DNA of 64,000 nt, from NCBI GenBank assembly GCA_026003895.1, contig BPIC01000001.1, positions 748,128-812,127 on the forward strand. The letters are read 5' to 3'. Every line of letters begins with the position of its first letter. Positions within the stretch are counted from its first letter, which is position 1. Positions 46,826-56,025 of this stretch are shown in pieces. Under the pieces are notes generated by a model. The model did not search any database, had not been told where the DNA came from, and worked only from the letters and a program-made list of their open reading frames with translations. Position numbers and translations under genes: made by a program. This DNA is from Dehalococcoidia bacterium. Its GTDB lineage: Bacteria; Chloroflexota; Dehalococcoidia; SpSt-223.

Positions 46826-47237
46826 TCGCTGCTCCTCCTTCCGGAAGTTGGTGGCGTGGCTGCGCGGTCTCCTGCCAGAGGTCCGATGCACCTTTTCGGA
46901 TATGCAGCATTATTCATCACCGCGTCACGATCCGACAACGATTCTCGGGCTTCCCGCGTCCGGCGTCTCGGGCCCTCCGTTTCGTGGAATGGACGACTTC
47001 CGAGCGAGACCGTCGCGCTGCCACGCTTCGCCATGCCGGTCGCTCCCGCCGGCGCCGCGAAGCGCCGGGCATCGTGCTGTCCACTCTGGTCTCCGCGCTG
47101 ATGGCTCGATGTGCCCGGGTCTGCGGTGTGGGACCACGCTGTCTACCGTGACGTTGGTGTCACCGCTTCTTCCGAAAACGAAGCCCTCTCCCAAATTCGG
47201 GAGAGGGCTTGCGCAGGGCGCCGGGAAACCGCGAGGC
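46826..47237. other. Intergenic region of about 410 nt
   Basis: It lies between the substrate-binding gene (its upstream side) and the end of the large secreted-protein gene, both on the minus strand. It holds the hairpin terminator described next and the promoter region of the substrate-binding gene. No gene is seen. Confidence 0.5.
47181..47210 (-). terminator. Intrinsic terminator of the gene ending at 47238
   Basis: AAGCCCTCTCCC (47181-47192) and GGGAGAGGGCTT (47199-47210) are perfect 12-bp arms with loop AAATTC. On the minus strand the hairpin is followed by CGTTTTCGG, a short T-run, so termination of the secreted-protein gene fits. Confidence 0.75.
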
Positions 47238-49442
47238 CTAGCTGCCGGAGTTGACCGAGGCAGCCGGGATGAAGAGACCGCCGGCTGTTGCGCTTGCCGG
47301 GCGCGTATCCGCCTCGATCGGGTCGAAGGAGGCATCCGGTACGGGGACGTCGTAGCCGACCGAGGCATCGCGGACGGCCTTCCCCGACGGCTCGGCCGCC
47401 TGCGCGACGCGGAGCGCGGACGCCCCACCACTGGTCGAGACGCTCCAGCGGAGCGAATAGGTGCTCGCGACGAACCCCTCGACCTCGATGAGATAGCGGC
47501 CGTCGCGATCGGCGGTAAACACAATCGAGTCGACGGTCGTCGTCGGATTGATCGAGTAGCCAAGCCGCTTGGCGCCGCTCGGTCCCGGGCCAAACAGATA
47601 GAGATCGGCATCGCCAGTCAGCGTGGTCAACGTCACGCTCAACGTCTCACCCGCTCGCAGGTCTTGCCGGAACAGCTTGACCTGGCCGGCGCGGATCGTG
47701 TCGGTCTCCGGCAGGTAATTCACCCAGTCGGACATCGGCCGGGCGATGTTGCCCGCATTGTCGGAGACGAAGACCGACAGGATGTGAATCCCCGCATCCG
47801 GAGACAACGTGTAGGTGATTCCCGAGCTGTAGGTCATCCAGTCCGAAACGCGAACCGTCGTCCACTCGCGGATGCTGCTGACGAAGATCTTTTCCACGAT
47901 GAGCATCGAGTTCAGGCCACTGCCTGCATCGGACGCCTGCACACTGAGGGAGACTTCGCGGTCGCTGCTCGTGGTCGCGCCGCCGTCGATTTCGAACCGG
48001 GTGATCTTCGGGGCATCCTCGTCACCGTCGCTCGGCGGCAGGATGCGGATCATCCGGCCGGCGACGTTATTCAGCTCTGTCAGCTCTGGCACCTTGTTGT
48101 CGGGGTCGACTTTGGCCGAGATGCCGACGGTGCCGCTCAAGCCGGTTGTGTTCCAGAGGATCGACGCCATGGCGCTGCCTTTCGGCTCGATCGGCTCGAG
48201 AGTCGCGGTGCCGATCGGCGTGCCATCTTCCGGCCGGCCAAGATAGAAGGTCACCTGAACGCCGGTGAGTACGTTCTCGCCGCCGAGCCGCTTAACTCGC
48301 AACCCAAGGCGTACTTCGTCGTCGACGCGCACGGTCGTGGGATCGGTCCAGATCTCGCCTGCAACGAGGTCCTCGTCGATTCGCGGTCCCACGATCATGA
48401 GGCCAGGCAACGCGCTGTCGCTCTTGCCGTCCGGGTTGGTCACTGTCAGCTGGTAGATGCCGATTGGCAGACCGGCAGGGACGATCACCTTGATGTGACG
48501 CGGCTCGACTTTCAGGGAATCGGTGAGGACAATGGTCGGACCGGTCACCGGCACGAATGGGCCGGGGAGCGGTGGCAGCGGCGGCCGCGAGGCGCTTTGC
48601 ACGCCGTTCGAGATCGGGTCGGTCGGCGTGATCGGCTGGCTCGGCGTGATCGGTTGGCTCGGCGTGATTGGCGGCGCAAACGCGAGCTGGAGCGTGACCG
48701 TCAGCCCCTGCTTGAAGTTGAAGCCCTCGATCTTCAGCTCGGTCGGTCGTTCGTTCGACGCGACGTCTGGCCGAATCGACTCGATGAACGGCGCGTCAGT
48801 GATGGCAAGGTAGGCTGGCGCTACATAGTCGCGCTCACCCCCGCTGACGACCAAGAGGCCGTAGCGGCCGGGCGGAACGGCGGGCAGCAGGCCAACGGCC
48901 TTCTCCGGCGACACCTTTTGAATGTCGATGGGATACAGCGGCGCGGCTGGCGCTGGCAGATTTGGGGAGCCGCTGCCGGGCGGAGACGGGAGCGCGGGGC
49001 GCGGCAGCTCGCTCGGCTTGCCGGAGGATCCTAGCGAGGCGACATCGACGCGCTCGGCCACCCGCGCCGACAGGGGCGGGGTCGTCGCCGGCAACAACTC
49101 GACGAGGGCCGCCTTTAGGTCAGGGTCAAACCCTTTGCCGGCGATCTCGACGGGAATGCGAGTGAACGCGACGCCGACCTCCGGCTTGAGGCCGCGCACT
49201 TCGAGCTTGCGGCATTCGGACCACTGAACGGGCGCGGACGCCCGACATCGTTCACCCGGGTTGTTGGGAGCGCGGTCCACCGGCGGCTTGTTCTCGGGAG
49301 GTCGCGCTGTGACCGTCTTGGTGGGTGAGGGGGTGCGTGGCTTGTCGTCGTTCTCGTCGCCGAAGGCGGCGGGCGTCCACGCCGCGACGAGCATCACGGC
49401 GAGCATCGGCGCAAGCGCCAGCAGGAACGGGATCCGTTTCAC
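47238..49442 (-). CDS. Large secreted multidomain beta-rich protein
   Basis: 734 aa, GTG start (GGGAGG upstream). Signal peptide about 1-28. Domain order: a Pro-rich linker (30-60); IPT/TIG-like units (about 85-120, then 215-330 with FIESIRPDVASNERPTEL); a CARDB-type unit (about 350-440: GVQVTFYLGRPEDGTPIG, VPELTELNNVAGRMI); an Ig-like unit with SDREVSLSVQASDAGSGLN (about 450-560); and a PPC-like C-domain (KLFRQDLRAGETLSVTLTTL, then DADLYLFGPGPSG, 565-680). It looks like a surface adhesin or extracellular matrix protein. A short TPSQPI repeat lies near residue 260. The C-terminus ends in a low-complexity tail. Confidence 0.75.
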   Translation of the reverse strand: MKRIPFLLALAPMLAVMLVAAWTPAAFGDENDDKPRTPSPTKTVTARPPENKPPVDRAPNNPGERCRASAPVQWSECRKLEVRGLKPEVGVAFTRIPVEIAGKGFDPDLKAALVELLPATTPPLSARVAERVDVASLGSSGKPSELPRPALPSPPGSGSPNLPAPAAPLYPIDIQKVSPEKAVGLLPAVPPGRYGLLVVSGGERDYVAPAYLAITDAPFIESIRPDVASNERPTELKIEGFNFKQGLTVTLQLAFAPPITPSQPITPSQPITPTDPISNGVQSASRPPLPPLPGPFVPVTGPTIVLTDSLKVEPRHIKVIVPAGLPIGIYQLTVTNPDGKSDSALPGLMIVGPRIDEDLVAGEIWTDPTTVRVDDEVRLGLRVKRLGGENVLTGVQVTFYLGRPEDGTPIGTATLEPIEPKGSAMASILWNTTGLSGTVGISAKVDPDNKVPELTELNNVAGRMIRILPPSDGDEDAPKITRFEIDGGATTSSDREVSLSVQASDAGSGLNSMLIVEKIFVSSIREWTTVRVSDWMTYSSGITYTLSPDAGIHILSVFVSDNAGNIARPMSDWVNYLPETDTIRAGQVKLFRQDLRAGETLSVTLTTLTGDADLYLFGPGPSGAKRLGYSINPTTTVDSIVFTADRDGRYLIEVEGFVASTYSLRWSVSTSGGASALRVAQAAEPSGKAVRDASVGYDVPVPDASFDPIEADTRPASATAGGLFIPAASVNSGS
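48623..48672 (-). repeat. Tandem 18-bp repeat coding TPSQPI
   Basis: TCGGCGTGATCGGCTGGC (48623-48640) recurs at 48641-48658 with one change and partly at 48659. On the coding strand it gives ITPSQP repeats in a Pro-rich linker of the secreted protein. Confidence 0.7.
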
Positions 49443-49665
49443 AATCGCCTCCCAGACATGGCTAACGTACCGTGCCTGTAACGCTTATTTCGGCATGGCC
49501 GTTACAGATCCCGCCATCGGACTTTCTGGCTGGCCCGCTTGGCTCCTTTCTGATGCCGCCTCGGCCGCCACGCGACGGTGCCTCCAGATTCGGAGAGGCG
49601 GCGCTCCTAGTTGGTTCACGCTGCCGGTCGTCGGGTAGACTTTCCGACACCGGAGGATCGCCGCC

Positions 49666-50634
49666 GTGCTCGACTTCGTCGCGAAGCGAAATTGGTACTA
49701 TCTCCTGTCGCTCCTCTTCATCATTCCTGGTGTTATCTCGTTGCTGATTCCGCCGGCACTCGTGCCCGGCATCGAATTCACCTCGGGGACGACCTTTACC
49801 ATTCAGTTCTCGCGCCCGGTGGCGCAGGACGAGCTTCGCGCCTTTTTGGCGCAACAAGGCTTCGCCGACGCGATCATCCAACGCAGCGGCACCGACCAAT
49901 ATCTCATCCGAACACGGACACTCCGGGAAGAGGTTCGGGATGAGAGCGGCAACCTCGTCGAGCAGGGCGATCGCGAGCGCGTGCTGAACGGGTTGAACGA
50001 GCGGTTTGGGGAGACCCGCCTGCTTGATTACAACTCTGTTTCACCGACGATCGCAACCGAGACGGTCCGCAACGCGGCCATCGCGGTCGGGGCGGCGTCG
50101 ATTGCGATCCTGCTCTATATTGCCTTCGCGTTCCGTCAAGTGTCGAATCCATTCCGCTACGGCGTGTGCGCCATTATTGCGATGTTGCATGACGTGTTGG
50201 TCGTGCTCGGTATCTTCTCGATTCTCGGTAAACTTGCAGGCATAGAAGTCGATTCGATGTTCATCACGGCGATGCTGACGGTCATCGGCTTCTCAGTGCA
50301 TGACACGATCGTGGTATTCGACCGCATTCGCGAGAACTTGAAGCGTCACGGCACGGCGAACTTCCCAGCGGTGGTCAACCACTCGATCATGCAAACGATC
50401 GGCCGATCGATCAACACGTCGGTGACGGTTATTCTGACGTTGCTCGCGCTCTACTTGTTCGGCGGCACACCGACCCGTACCTTCGTATTGGCGCTGCTCA
50501 TCGGCATCATTTCCGGGACGTACAGCTCGATCTTCAATGCCGCGCAGTTGCTCGTCACTTGGGAAGAAGGCGACATTCCGCGGCTGTTTCGTCGCCTGCG
50601 TGGCCAGCGGCCTGAGCCGCAGCCGGCGAGCTAG
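49666..50634 (+). CDS. secF: Protein translocase subunit SecF
   Basis: 322 aa, GTG start with GGAGG 9 nt upstream. Accessory membrane subunit that drives late steps of Sec export. TM1 (about 12-32), an extracytoplasmic loop (P1-like) of about 90 residues, then five TMs: SIAILLYIAFAFR, MLHDVLVVLGIFSIL, MFITAMLTVIGFSVHDTIVV, ILTLLALYLFGG and a last TM after FVLALLIGIISG. The SecD/SecF signature D...R in IVVFDRIRENL is intact. No secD is adjacent, which is uncommon. TAGACT at 49636-49641 is a probable -10. Confidence 0.92.
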   Translation: MLDFVAKRNWYYLLSLLFIIPGVISLLIPPALVPGIEFTSGTTFTIQFSRPVAQDELRAFLAQQGFADAIIQRSGTDQYLIRTRTLREEVRDESGNLVEQGDRERVLNGLNERFGETRLLDYNSVSPTIATETVRNAAIAVGAASIAILLYIAFAFRQVSNPFRYGVCAIIAMLHDVLVVLGIFSILGKLAGIEVDSMFITAMLTVIGFSVHDTIVVFDRIRENLKRHGTANFPAVVNHSIMQTIGRSINTSVTVILTLLALYLFGGTPTRTFVLALLIGIISGTYSSIFNAAQLLVTWEEGDIPRLFRRLRGQRPEPQPAS

Positions 50635-50785
50635 TAGGGCCGCTCGCCCAGCAAACCGATGCGCCCAAGCGCAGAAGCCGCCCTTGCTCAGCGACCTGTG
50701 GGCCCGCAATTCGCGGTCGGCTGGACTCAGGACGGACGCCAGCGCCCGAGCTTCTGCTCACTCATCGGGAGTGTCCGAAGCTCTG

Positions 50786-51376
50786 TCATGTCGCGCGGCT
50801 CCATTCGAGCCATTCTGGCCACCGCGGGTCGGCAGCCGGGTCATAGTGTTCGGCGTGATAGATCACCTCGCCCGCATCGTCGAGCGCCACAAGCAGCCAC
50901 CGGCTGCCCGGTAGGTGGACAAACGTCGACGAGGCGCCGATCTGCCACGCGCTCAGCGCCTGCCGGGAGCCGACTTCGAAGCGGAGCGGTGGCGTTCCAT
51001 CGGTCACGACCCAGAATTCGTCGTGATGCTGGCGATCTTTCTGCTCCCGAAGCGCGATGACTGTCCGCCGATCGACGGTGACTTGTCCGTGCCGAAGCGC
51101 GGCCCGCTCGACCGCGAACCGGCGGCGAGTCCGAAGGACGACAAACGCGATCGGCAGCGCGATGAGTGCCGCTGCCACACCGCCGGCAATCAGCCCGGCG
51201 CCGAAGCTGCGCGCCGCCAGCGCCAGCCCGATTGTGGCGACGATGACCGCCACCACTGCAACGAGCCCGAGCATCCGCGCCGCCCGGCTCAGGGTGGCGG
51301 CACGGTCGCGGAGCTTTGTCTCCACGGCAGACGTCATCGCATAGGTCATGCGCACCGTCGGCGCGGTCTCAACCAT
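50786..51376 (-). CDS. Two-TM membrane protein of unknown function
   Basis: 196 aa from the ATG at 51376 (GGAAGG upstream). An N-terminal cytoplasmic part with basic helix, two adjacent TMs (about 33-55 and 60-80), then a soluble domain of about 110 residues beginning RRRFAVERAALRHGQVTVD and continuing with beta-strand-like FWVVTDGTPPLRFEVGS and STFVHLPGSRWLLVAL. The layout resembles bacterial PH-like or YdbT-type domains behind a TM pair. No motif decides. It is a single gene, minus strand, with 290 nt to gpsA. Confidence 0.55.
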   Translation of the reverse strand: MVETAPTVRMTYAMTSAVETKLRDRAATLSRAARMLGLVAVVAVIVATIGLALAARSFGAGLIAGGVAAALIALPIAFVVLRTRRRFAVERAALRHGQVTVDRRTVIALREQKDRQHHDEFWVVTDGTPPLRFEVGSRQALSAWQIGASSTFVHLPGSRWLLVALDDAGEVIYHAEHYDPAADPRWPEWLEWSRAT

Positions 51377-51667
51377 CGGCGGCCTTCCTGAAGTGAGAGG
51401 ATACGGCGGCGCGTCAATTCCGAGGCGCGGCTCCACGTCAAATCGGCTGGAGGGCGGTGGAACGACGTGATCTCGGGCAAGGGGCGACGCGAGGCGGCGG
51501 CTCGCCAGCGCACGATCCGCGGGTTCGATGCGTGCAGCCCAGCGACGGCGTCGTCGAGGCGATCCGAATTCACAGGAGGCTGTCTTCGGCTAGCGTCCTT
51601 CGGGCCGCTCGGGGGCGCAGGGCAGAGGTGTGGCGGACCGCCTCACCACGAGATCGCGCAGACGAGG
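51377..51667. other. Intergenic region of 291 nt between the membrane protein and gpsA
   Basis: No gene and no clear hairpin on either strand. It contains the promoter region of the 50786-51376 gene and the end of the der-plsY-gpsA operon. Confidence 0.4.
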
Positions 51668-52666
51668 TTATTCAGGAAATTCGGCCTTCCGTTCGCGCTC
51701 AAGCAGCGCCATCGCAGCGGTCCGCGCTGGGACTCCCTCGAAGAGCACGCGATGAATGGCGTCGGTAATCGGAAGTTCCACGCCCAGCTCCGCACCGAGG
51801 CGAGCGGCGGCGCGTGTGGTTGGAACACCTTCGGCAACTTGGCCAAGGTCGCGCAGAACCGCGTCGAGCGGTTTTCCCCGAGCGAGGCTGATGCCGACTT
51901 GGTGGTTGCGGCTCATCGGGCTGGCACAGGTGGCGACGAGATCACCAAGTCCCGCCAGGCCAGCGAAGGTCTGCCGTTGGGCGCCTGCCGCTTCGCCGAG
52001 GCGGCTCATCTCCGCTAGTCCGCGGGTGATCACTCCCGATTTGGCGTTATCACCGAGGCCGAGGCCGTCGCTGATGCCGGCTACGAGGGCGTAGACGTTC
52101 TTCAATGCGCCGCCGAGCTCGACACCGATCAGGTCGCGGTTGGTGTAGACGCGGAACATCGGCGTCATCAAGAGGTCCTGAGCGCGCGTTGCCGCCGTCG
52201 CGTCGTCCGAGGCAACGACGGTCGCGGCCGGCAAACCGGCGGCGATCTCCTTGCTCAAGTTGGGTCCGGAGAGCGCGACAATCCGACCGGCGTGGCGCGG
52301 CAACTCGCTGCAGATCACTTCCGACATCCGATAGCGGGTTGCGATCTCGATCCCCTTTGCGGCGCTGACGATCACCGCAGTGGCGGGCACGGCGTCGGCA
52401 ATGCGGCGGACGTTGGCCCGCATCGTCTGGGAGGGAACCGCGAGGACGATTGCCTCGGCATGGTGGAAAGCCTCGTCGGGGTCGGCGGTCACGAAAAGGC
52501 TGGGCGGAAACGGATGGTCGGGCATCCGGCGGCGGTTGCAGCCATCGCGGCGCAACATCTCCGCTTCCTCTGGAGTGCGGACGAGCAATCGGACGGGCCG
52601 GCCCAACCGCGCCCAGAGCAGCGCGAGCGTCGTTCCCCACGTCGTTGCGCCGACGACGGCGATCAT
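51668..52666 (-). CDS. gpsA: Glycerol-3-phosphate dehydrogenase [NAD(P)+]
   Basis: 332 aa, ATG overlapping the plsY stop (ATGA). Makes sn-glycerol 3-phosphate from DHAP for phospholipids. N-terminal Rossmann domain begins MIAVVGATTWGTTLALL: the normal GAGxWG is GATTWG, so one of the Gly of the dinucleotide fingerprint is Thr. Catalytic Lys in VIVSAAKGIE and in VELGGALKNVYALVAGISDG are present, as is LAGLGDLVATC and NHQVG. It is the third gene of der-plsY-gpsA. Confidence 0.95.
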   Translation of the reverse strand: MIAVVGATTWGTTLALLWARLGRPVRLLVRTPEEAEMLRRDGCNRRRMPDHPFPPSLFVTADPDEAFHHAEAIVLAVPSQTMRANVRRIADAVPATAVIVSAAKGIEIATRYRMSEVICSELPRHAGRIVALSGPNLSKEIAAGLPAATVVASDDATAATRAQDLLMTPMFRVYTNRDLIGVELGGALKNVYALVAGISDGLGLGDNAKSGVITRGLAEMSRLGEAAGAQRQTFAGLAGLGDLVATCASPMSRNHQVGISLARGKPLDAVLRDLGQVAEGVPTTRAAARLGAELGVELPITDAIHRVLFEGVPARTAAMALLERERKAEFPE

Positions 52667-53304
52667 CGGGCCGATGTCCGCGCCGTTTCGGCTGGCTCAC
52701 CCAACTTGCGCTCGGTGCCGGCGCGTAACCGGGCGAGGTTGTCGGCGTGGCGGACAACGATAAGGAGCGCACCGGCAATGGTGAAGACGTAATACTCGCT
52801 GGGGTAGCGCACCCCGAACAGCGCGGTGACGAGAAATGTCACCAGCGCTGTGAGCGCGGCGACCACGGAGCCGAGCGAAACATATCGCGTGGAAGCAACA
52901 ACGCCGATGAAGGCGGCGACGGCAATCACCGTCGGGATCGGCGCCATTGGAAGGAAGGCGCCGACCGAGGTGGCGACGCCGCGGCCGCCCGAGAAGCCCA
53001 GAAAAATCGACCAATTGTGGCCGGCAATCGCCCCAAAGCCCGCGGCGACCGCCGCGAGCGGTGTCCCGACGAGGGTGAGCGCGAGCAGCACGGGCAGCAA
53101 GCCCTTCAGCACGTCTGTGACGCCGACGGCGATCGCGAAGCGTGGACCGAGCGAGCGGAGCACGTTCGTTGCGCCCGTCTTCCCGCTGCCCATCTGCCGG
53201 ACATCCACTCCCCGAAACAGCCGGCCGTAGACGATACCGCTCGGAAACGATCCGGCAAGGTAGCCAACTGCCACCATCAGCACAACGGCGAGTGATTCGT
53301 TCAT
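52663..53304 (-). CDS. plsY: Glycerol-3-phosphate acyltransferase PlsY
   Basis: 213 aa, about five TMs. Transfers acyl from acyl-phosphate to glycerol-3-phosphate. The family's three cytosolic motifs are present: LAGSFPSGIVYGR, GSGKTGATNVLRSLG (GSGN-G-TN with Asn to Lys) and GHNWSIFLGFSGGRGVATS. Overlaps both neighbours by 4 nt, so der, plsY and gpsA share an mRNA. Together plsY and gpsA make the first lipid precursor. Confidence 0.95.
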   Translation of the reverse strand: MNESLAVVLMVAVGYLAGSFPSGIVYGRLFRGVDVRQMGSGKTGATNVLRSLGPRFAIAVGVTDVLKGLLPVLLALTLVGTPLAAVAAGFGAIAGHNWSIFLGFSGGRGVATSVGAFLPMAPIPTVIAVAAFIGVVASTRYVSLGSVVAALTALVTFLVTALFGVRYPSEYYVFTIAGALLIVVRHADNLARLRAGTERKLGEPAETARTSAR

Positions 53305-54629
53305 CGACGCTCGTCACTCTCGCGCGGGCGGAAGATCAGCCGAACCGGCGTGCCGGCCAGATCAACGCGCTCCCGCAGTTGGTTTTCGAGATAGCGCTGG
53401 TAGGAGAAGTGAAGCAATTTCGGGTCGTTCACAAACAGTACAAAAGTCGGCGGATTCACTTCCGGCTGGGTGGCATAGTAAATCCGAAAGCGCCGGCCGC
53501 GCACATGGGGTGGCGGGTGGGCCGCCTGCGCCTCGATGAAGATCTGGTTCAGTTGGGCGGTCGGGATTCGCTGCTGCCGCCGGTCGTAAACCCCGAGCGC
53601 CGCTTCCAATACCCGCGGGACACGCTGCCCGGTCAGCGCCGAGATAAACACTACCGGCGGATCGGGCAGGAACTTGAAGGCGTATCGCACCTGTTCGGTG
53701 TATCGATCGGCGGTGTAGGTGTCCTTCTCGATAAGGTCCCATTTATTGACGACAATTACGAAGCCCTTATAGGCCTCAAGCGCATAGCTCGCGACATGGG
53801 TGTCTTGGGCGGTGATCCCCTCGGCAGCGTCGATGACGAGCAATACGACGTCGGCGCGGCTCACCGCACGTAGCGAACGTAGGACGCTGTACTTCTCGAC
53901 GCCCGGTTCAACGCGGCCACGCCGGCGGATGCCGGCCGTGTCGATAAGCAGCACCGGCCGGCCGTTCACCTCGAGCCGACTATCGATGGTATCGCGCGTT
54001 GTGCCCGGCACGTCCGAAACGACCGAACGCTCGCGGCCAAGAATCGCATTCAAGAGTTGCGATTTGCCGACGTTTGGCCGGCCAATGATCGCGACCTTCG
54101 GAATGTCGTCGTCGACCGGTTCGGGCTCGGCGGGTGGGAGCAGCGCGACCACAGCATCGAGCAGATCGCCCGTCCCGAGGCCTTGAAGCGCCGAGACCGG
54201 GATTGGATCGCCCAGCCCCAACTCGTAAAACTCGACGGCGTTCTGGGCGTAGCGGAAGCTATCGCTCTTGTTGACACCGAGGACGACCGGCTTGCCAGAG
54301 CGGCGCAAGAGGTCGGCCGCTTCGCGGTCGGCGGCGGTGATCCCGCTCCGCACGTCGGTGAGCAAGACGATAACGTCGGCCTCGGCCACGGCTTGGCGAA
54401 CCTGATCCTGGACGTGGCGCGTCAGTTCGTCGGCCGGCGCAACTTCCAGGCCGGCCGTGTCGACCACGAGGAACTCGCGCCCATTCCAGTCGGTGTCGCC
54501 ATAGAGGCGATCGCGAGTGGTGCCCGGCAGGTCTTCGACGATGGCGCGCCGCTCGCCGATCAGGCGGTTAAACAGGGTCGACTTGCCGACATTCGGACGG
54601 CCGACGATGGCGACGACTGGCTTGGCCAT
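53301..54629 (-). CDS. der: Ribosome-assembly GTPase Der (EngA)
   Basis: 442 aa. Two GTPase domains in tandem: G1 GRPNVGKSTLFNRLIG and GRPNVGKSQLLNAILG, G3 DTAGLE and DTAGIR, G4 NKSD and NKWD, and a C-terminal KH-like domain with RRFRIYYATQPEVNPPTF. Essential for 50S assembly. First gene of der-plsY-gpsA. Length and motif order normal. Confidence 0.97.
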   Translation of the reverse strand: MAKPVVAIVGRPNVGKSTLFNRLIGERRAIVEDLPGTTRDRLYGDTDWNGREFLVVDTAGLEVAPADELTRHVQDQVRQAVAEADVIVLLTDVRSGITAADREAADLLRRSGKPVVLGVNKSDSFRYAQNAVEFYELGLGDPIPVSALQGLGTGDLLDAVVALLPPAEPEPVDDDIPKVAIIGRPNVGKSQLLNAILGRERSVVSDVPGTTRDTIDSRLEVNGRPVLLIDTAGIRRRGRVEPGVEKYSVLRSLRAVSRADVVLLVIDAAEGITAQDTHVASYALEAYKGFVIVVNKWDLIEKDTYTADRYTEQVRYAFKFLPDPPVVFISALTGQRVPRVLEAALGVYDRRQQRIPTAQLNQIFIEAQAAHPPPHVRGRRFRIYYATQPEVNPPTFVLFVNDPKLLHFSYQRYLENQLRERVDLAGTPVRLIFRPRESDERR

Positions 54630-54689
54630 GAATGCCCCCGAAAGTCGTGTTCGGCAGCACCTTTTGACGTCGGCTGCCGAAACGGGTCG

Positions 54690-55622
54690 CTAGGCGCGGC
54701 TGAGCAGCGCGACGAGCAGCGCCTTCTGGGCGTGGAGCCGGTTTTCGGCTTGATCGAAGACGACTGATTGCGGGCCCTCAATCACGTCATCCTCGATCTC
54801 TTCGCCGCGGTGCGCCGGCAGGTCGTGCATGACGATAGCATCCGGCGCGGCGCGCGCCAGAAGGCGCCGCGTGATGGAAAACCCGGCGAACGCTTGGCGT
54901 CGGACTGCGGCTTCCTGCTCCTGCCCCATGCTCGTCCAGACGTCGGTGTAGAGAATGTCTGCGCCTTCCGCTGCTTCCTCGGGCCGTGACACCACTCGCA
55001 CCGCGCCGCCCGACTCTCGCGCTCGCCGCTCGGCAATCGCCAGCACTGCCGCCGGCGGCGCGTAGCCCTCCGGAGCGGCAATCGTGACGTCCAGTCCGAC
55101 GGTTGCGCCGCCGATCAGCAAACTATTCGCGACGTTGTTGCCATCGCCGATATAGGCAAGGCGGAGCCCGGCGAACCGTCCTTTGCGCTCGCGGATCGTG
55201 AGCAGGTCGGCCAAACACTGACAAGGATGCTCGCCCTCCGAGAGGGCGTTGATCACCGGGACCGAAGCGTAGCGCGCAAACTCCGCCAGCTTCTCGTCCT
55301 CGTGGGTGCGCAGCGCGACTGCGTCGACCATCCGGCTAATTACGCGGGCCACGTCGCGCGGCGGCTCGCGCTGTCCGAGGCCGACCTCTGCGGGCGAAAG
55401 ATAGAGCGCTCGGCCCCCCTGCTGCGCCATCGCCACGTCGAATGACAGCCGGGTCCGCAGCGACGGCTTTTCAAAGACGAGCGCAAGCGTCTTGCCGGCG
55501 AGCAGGTCGCCGCGCGGTTGTGCCTTGAGCTGAGCAGCTCTTTCCAACAGCTTGAGCAGCGCCGGCGCATCGAGGTCGGCCATCGAGACGAAATCGCGCT
55601 TGGGCGCTTGGAGCGTGGTCAT
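54690..55622 (-). CDS. argF: Ornithine carbamoyltransferase-like enzyme
   Basis: 310 aa from the ATG at 55622 (a TTG at 55640 is less likely). Carbamoyl-phosphate site FEKPSLRTRLSFD (STRTR variant) and HPCQCLADL (HPxQ) are normal. The ornithine-end motif is HDLPAHRGEEI rather than HCLPxxRGxE, so the Cys that polarises ornithine is Asp. Otherwise the sequence is that of anabolic OTCase (DVWTSMGQE is present). It could be a variant OTCase or act on a related substrate. No other arginine genes are near. It is divergent from the cupin gene. Confidence 0.85.
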   Translation of the reverse strand: MTTLQAPKRDFVSMADLDAPALLKLLERAAQLKAQPRGDLLAGKTLALVFEKPSLRTRLSFDVAMAQQGGRALYLSPAEVGLGQREPPRDVARVISRMVDAVALRTHEDEKLAEFARYASVPVINALSEGEHPCQCLADLLTIRERKGRFAGLRLAYIGDGNNVANSLLIGGATVGLDVTIAAPEGYAPPAAVLAIAERRARESGGAVRVVSRPEEAAEGADILYTDVWTSMGQEQEAAVRRQAFAGFSITRRLLARAAPDAIVMHDLPAHRGEEIEDDVIEGPQSVVFDQAENRLHAQKALLVALLSRA

Positions 55623-55706
55623 GCTGGTTGCTGTCCTCAACGCGGCAACGGACTGCCTTTCAGATCATACCGTAAACCGCCCCGCCTTGTTCGGCGCGGC
55701 GTCGGT

Positions 55707-55712
55707 TAAAAT
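55707..55712 (+). promoter_or_regulatory. -10 element TAAAAT, leaderless start
   Basis: TAAAAT is followed by CCCCGT and then the ATG of the cupin gene; there is no ribosome site. Confidence 0.55.
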
Positions 55713-55718
55713 CCCCGT

Positions 55719-56024
55719 ATGGAGCCGCAGCACCTTCCCGGCCCACTCGACGAAGCAGCGCTGCGCCAGTGGTTCACTGAGCGCGGTCTCACCCCCTACC
55801 AGTGGACCAACGGCCCCTATGACCGCTACGCCGCGCACACGCATGCTTATGACAAGTATCTTGCTTGCGCGCGTGGCAGCATCGTTTTCCATCTGGACGA
55901 CCGAGACATCACGCTGCGCGCCGGAGATCGAATGATTCTTCCGGCCGGGACGCGCCATTCGGCAGACGTCGGCCCAGATGGCGTCGCCTGTTGGGAAGCC
56001 GCCGTTACCCCTCGCGCCGCCTGA
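55719..56024 (+). CDS. Small cupin-fold protein
   Basis: 101 aa. Single cupin barrel: PYDRYAAHTHAYDKYLACAR gives two His of the metal site (HTH) and RMILPAGTRHSADVGPDGV the third (RH). Gly-rich second motif and beta-strand pattern fit. A metal-dependent small-molecule binding or isomerising role is probable. The ATG at 55719 appears leaderless. Its stop is one nt before a GTG of the next gene, so both may be co-expressed. Confidence 0.8.
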   Translation: MEPQHLPGPLDEAALRQWFTERGLTPYQWTNGPYDRYAAHTHAYDKYLACARGSIVFHLDDRDITLRAGDRMILPAGTRHSADVGPDGVACWEAAVTPRAA

Positions 56025-56025
56025 G

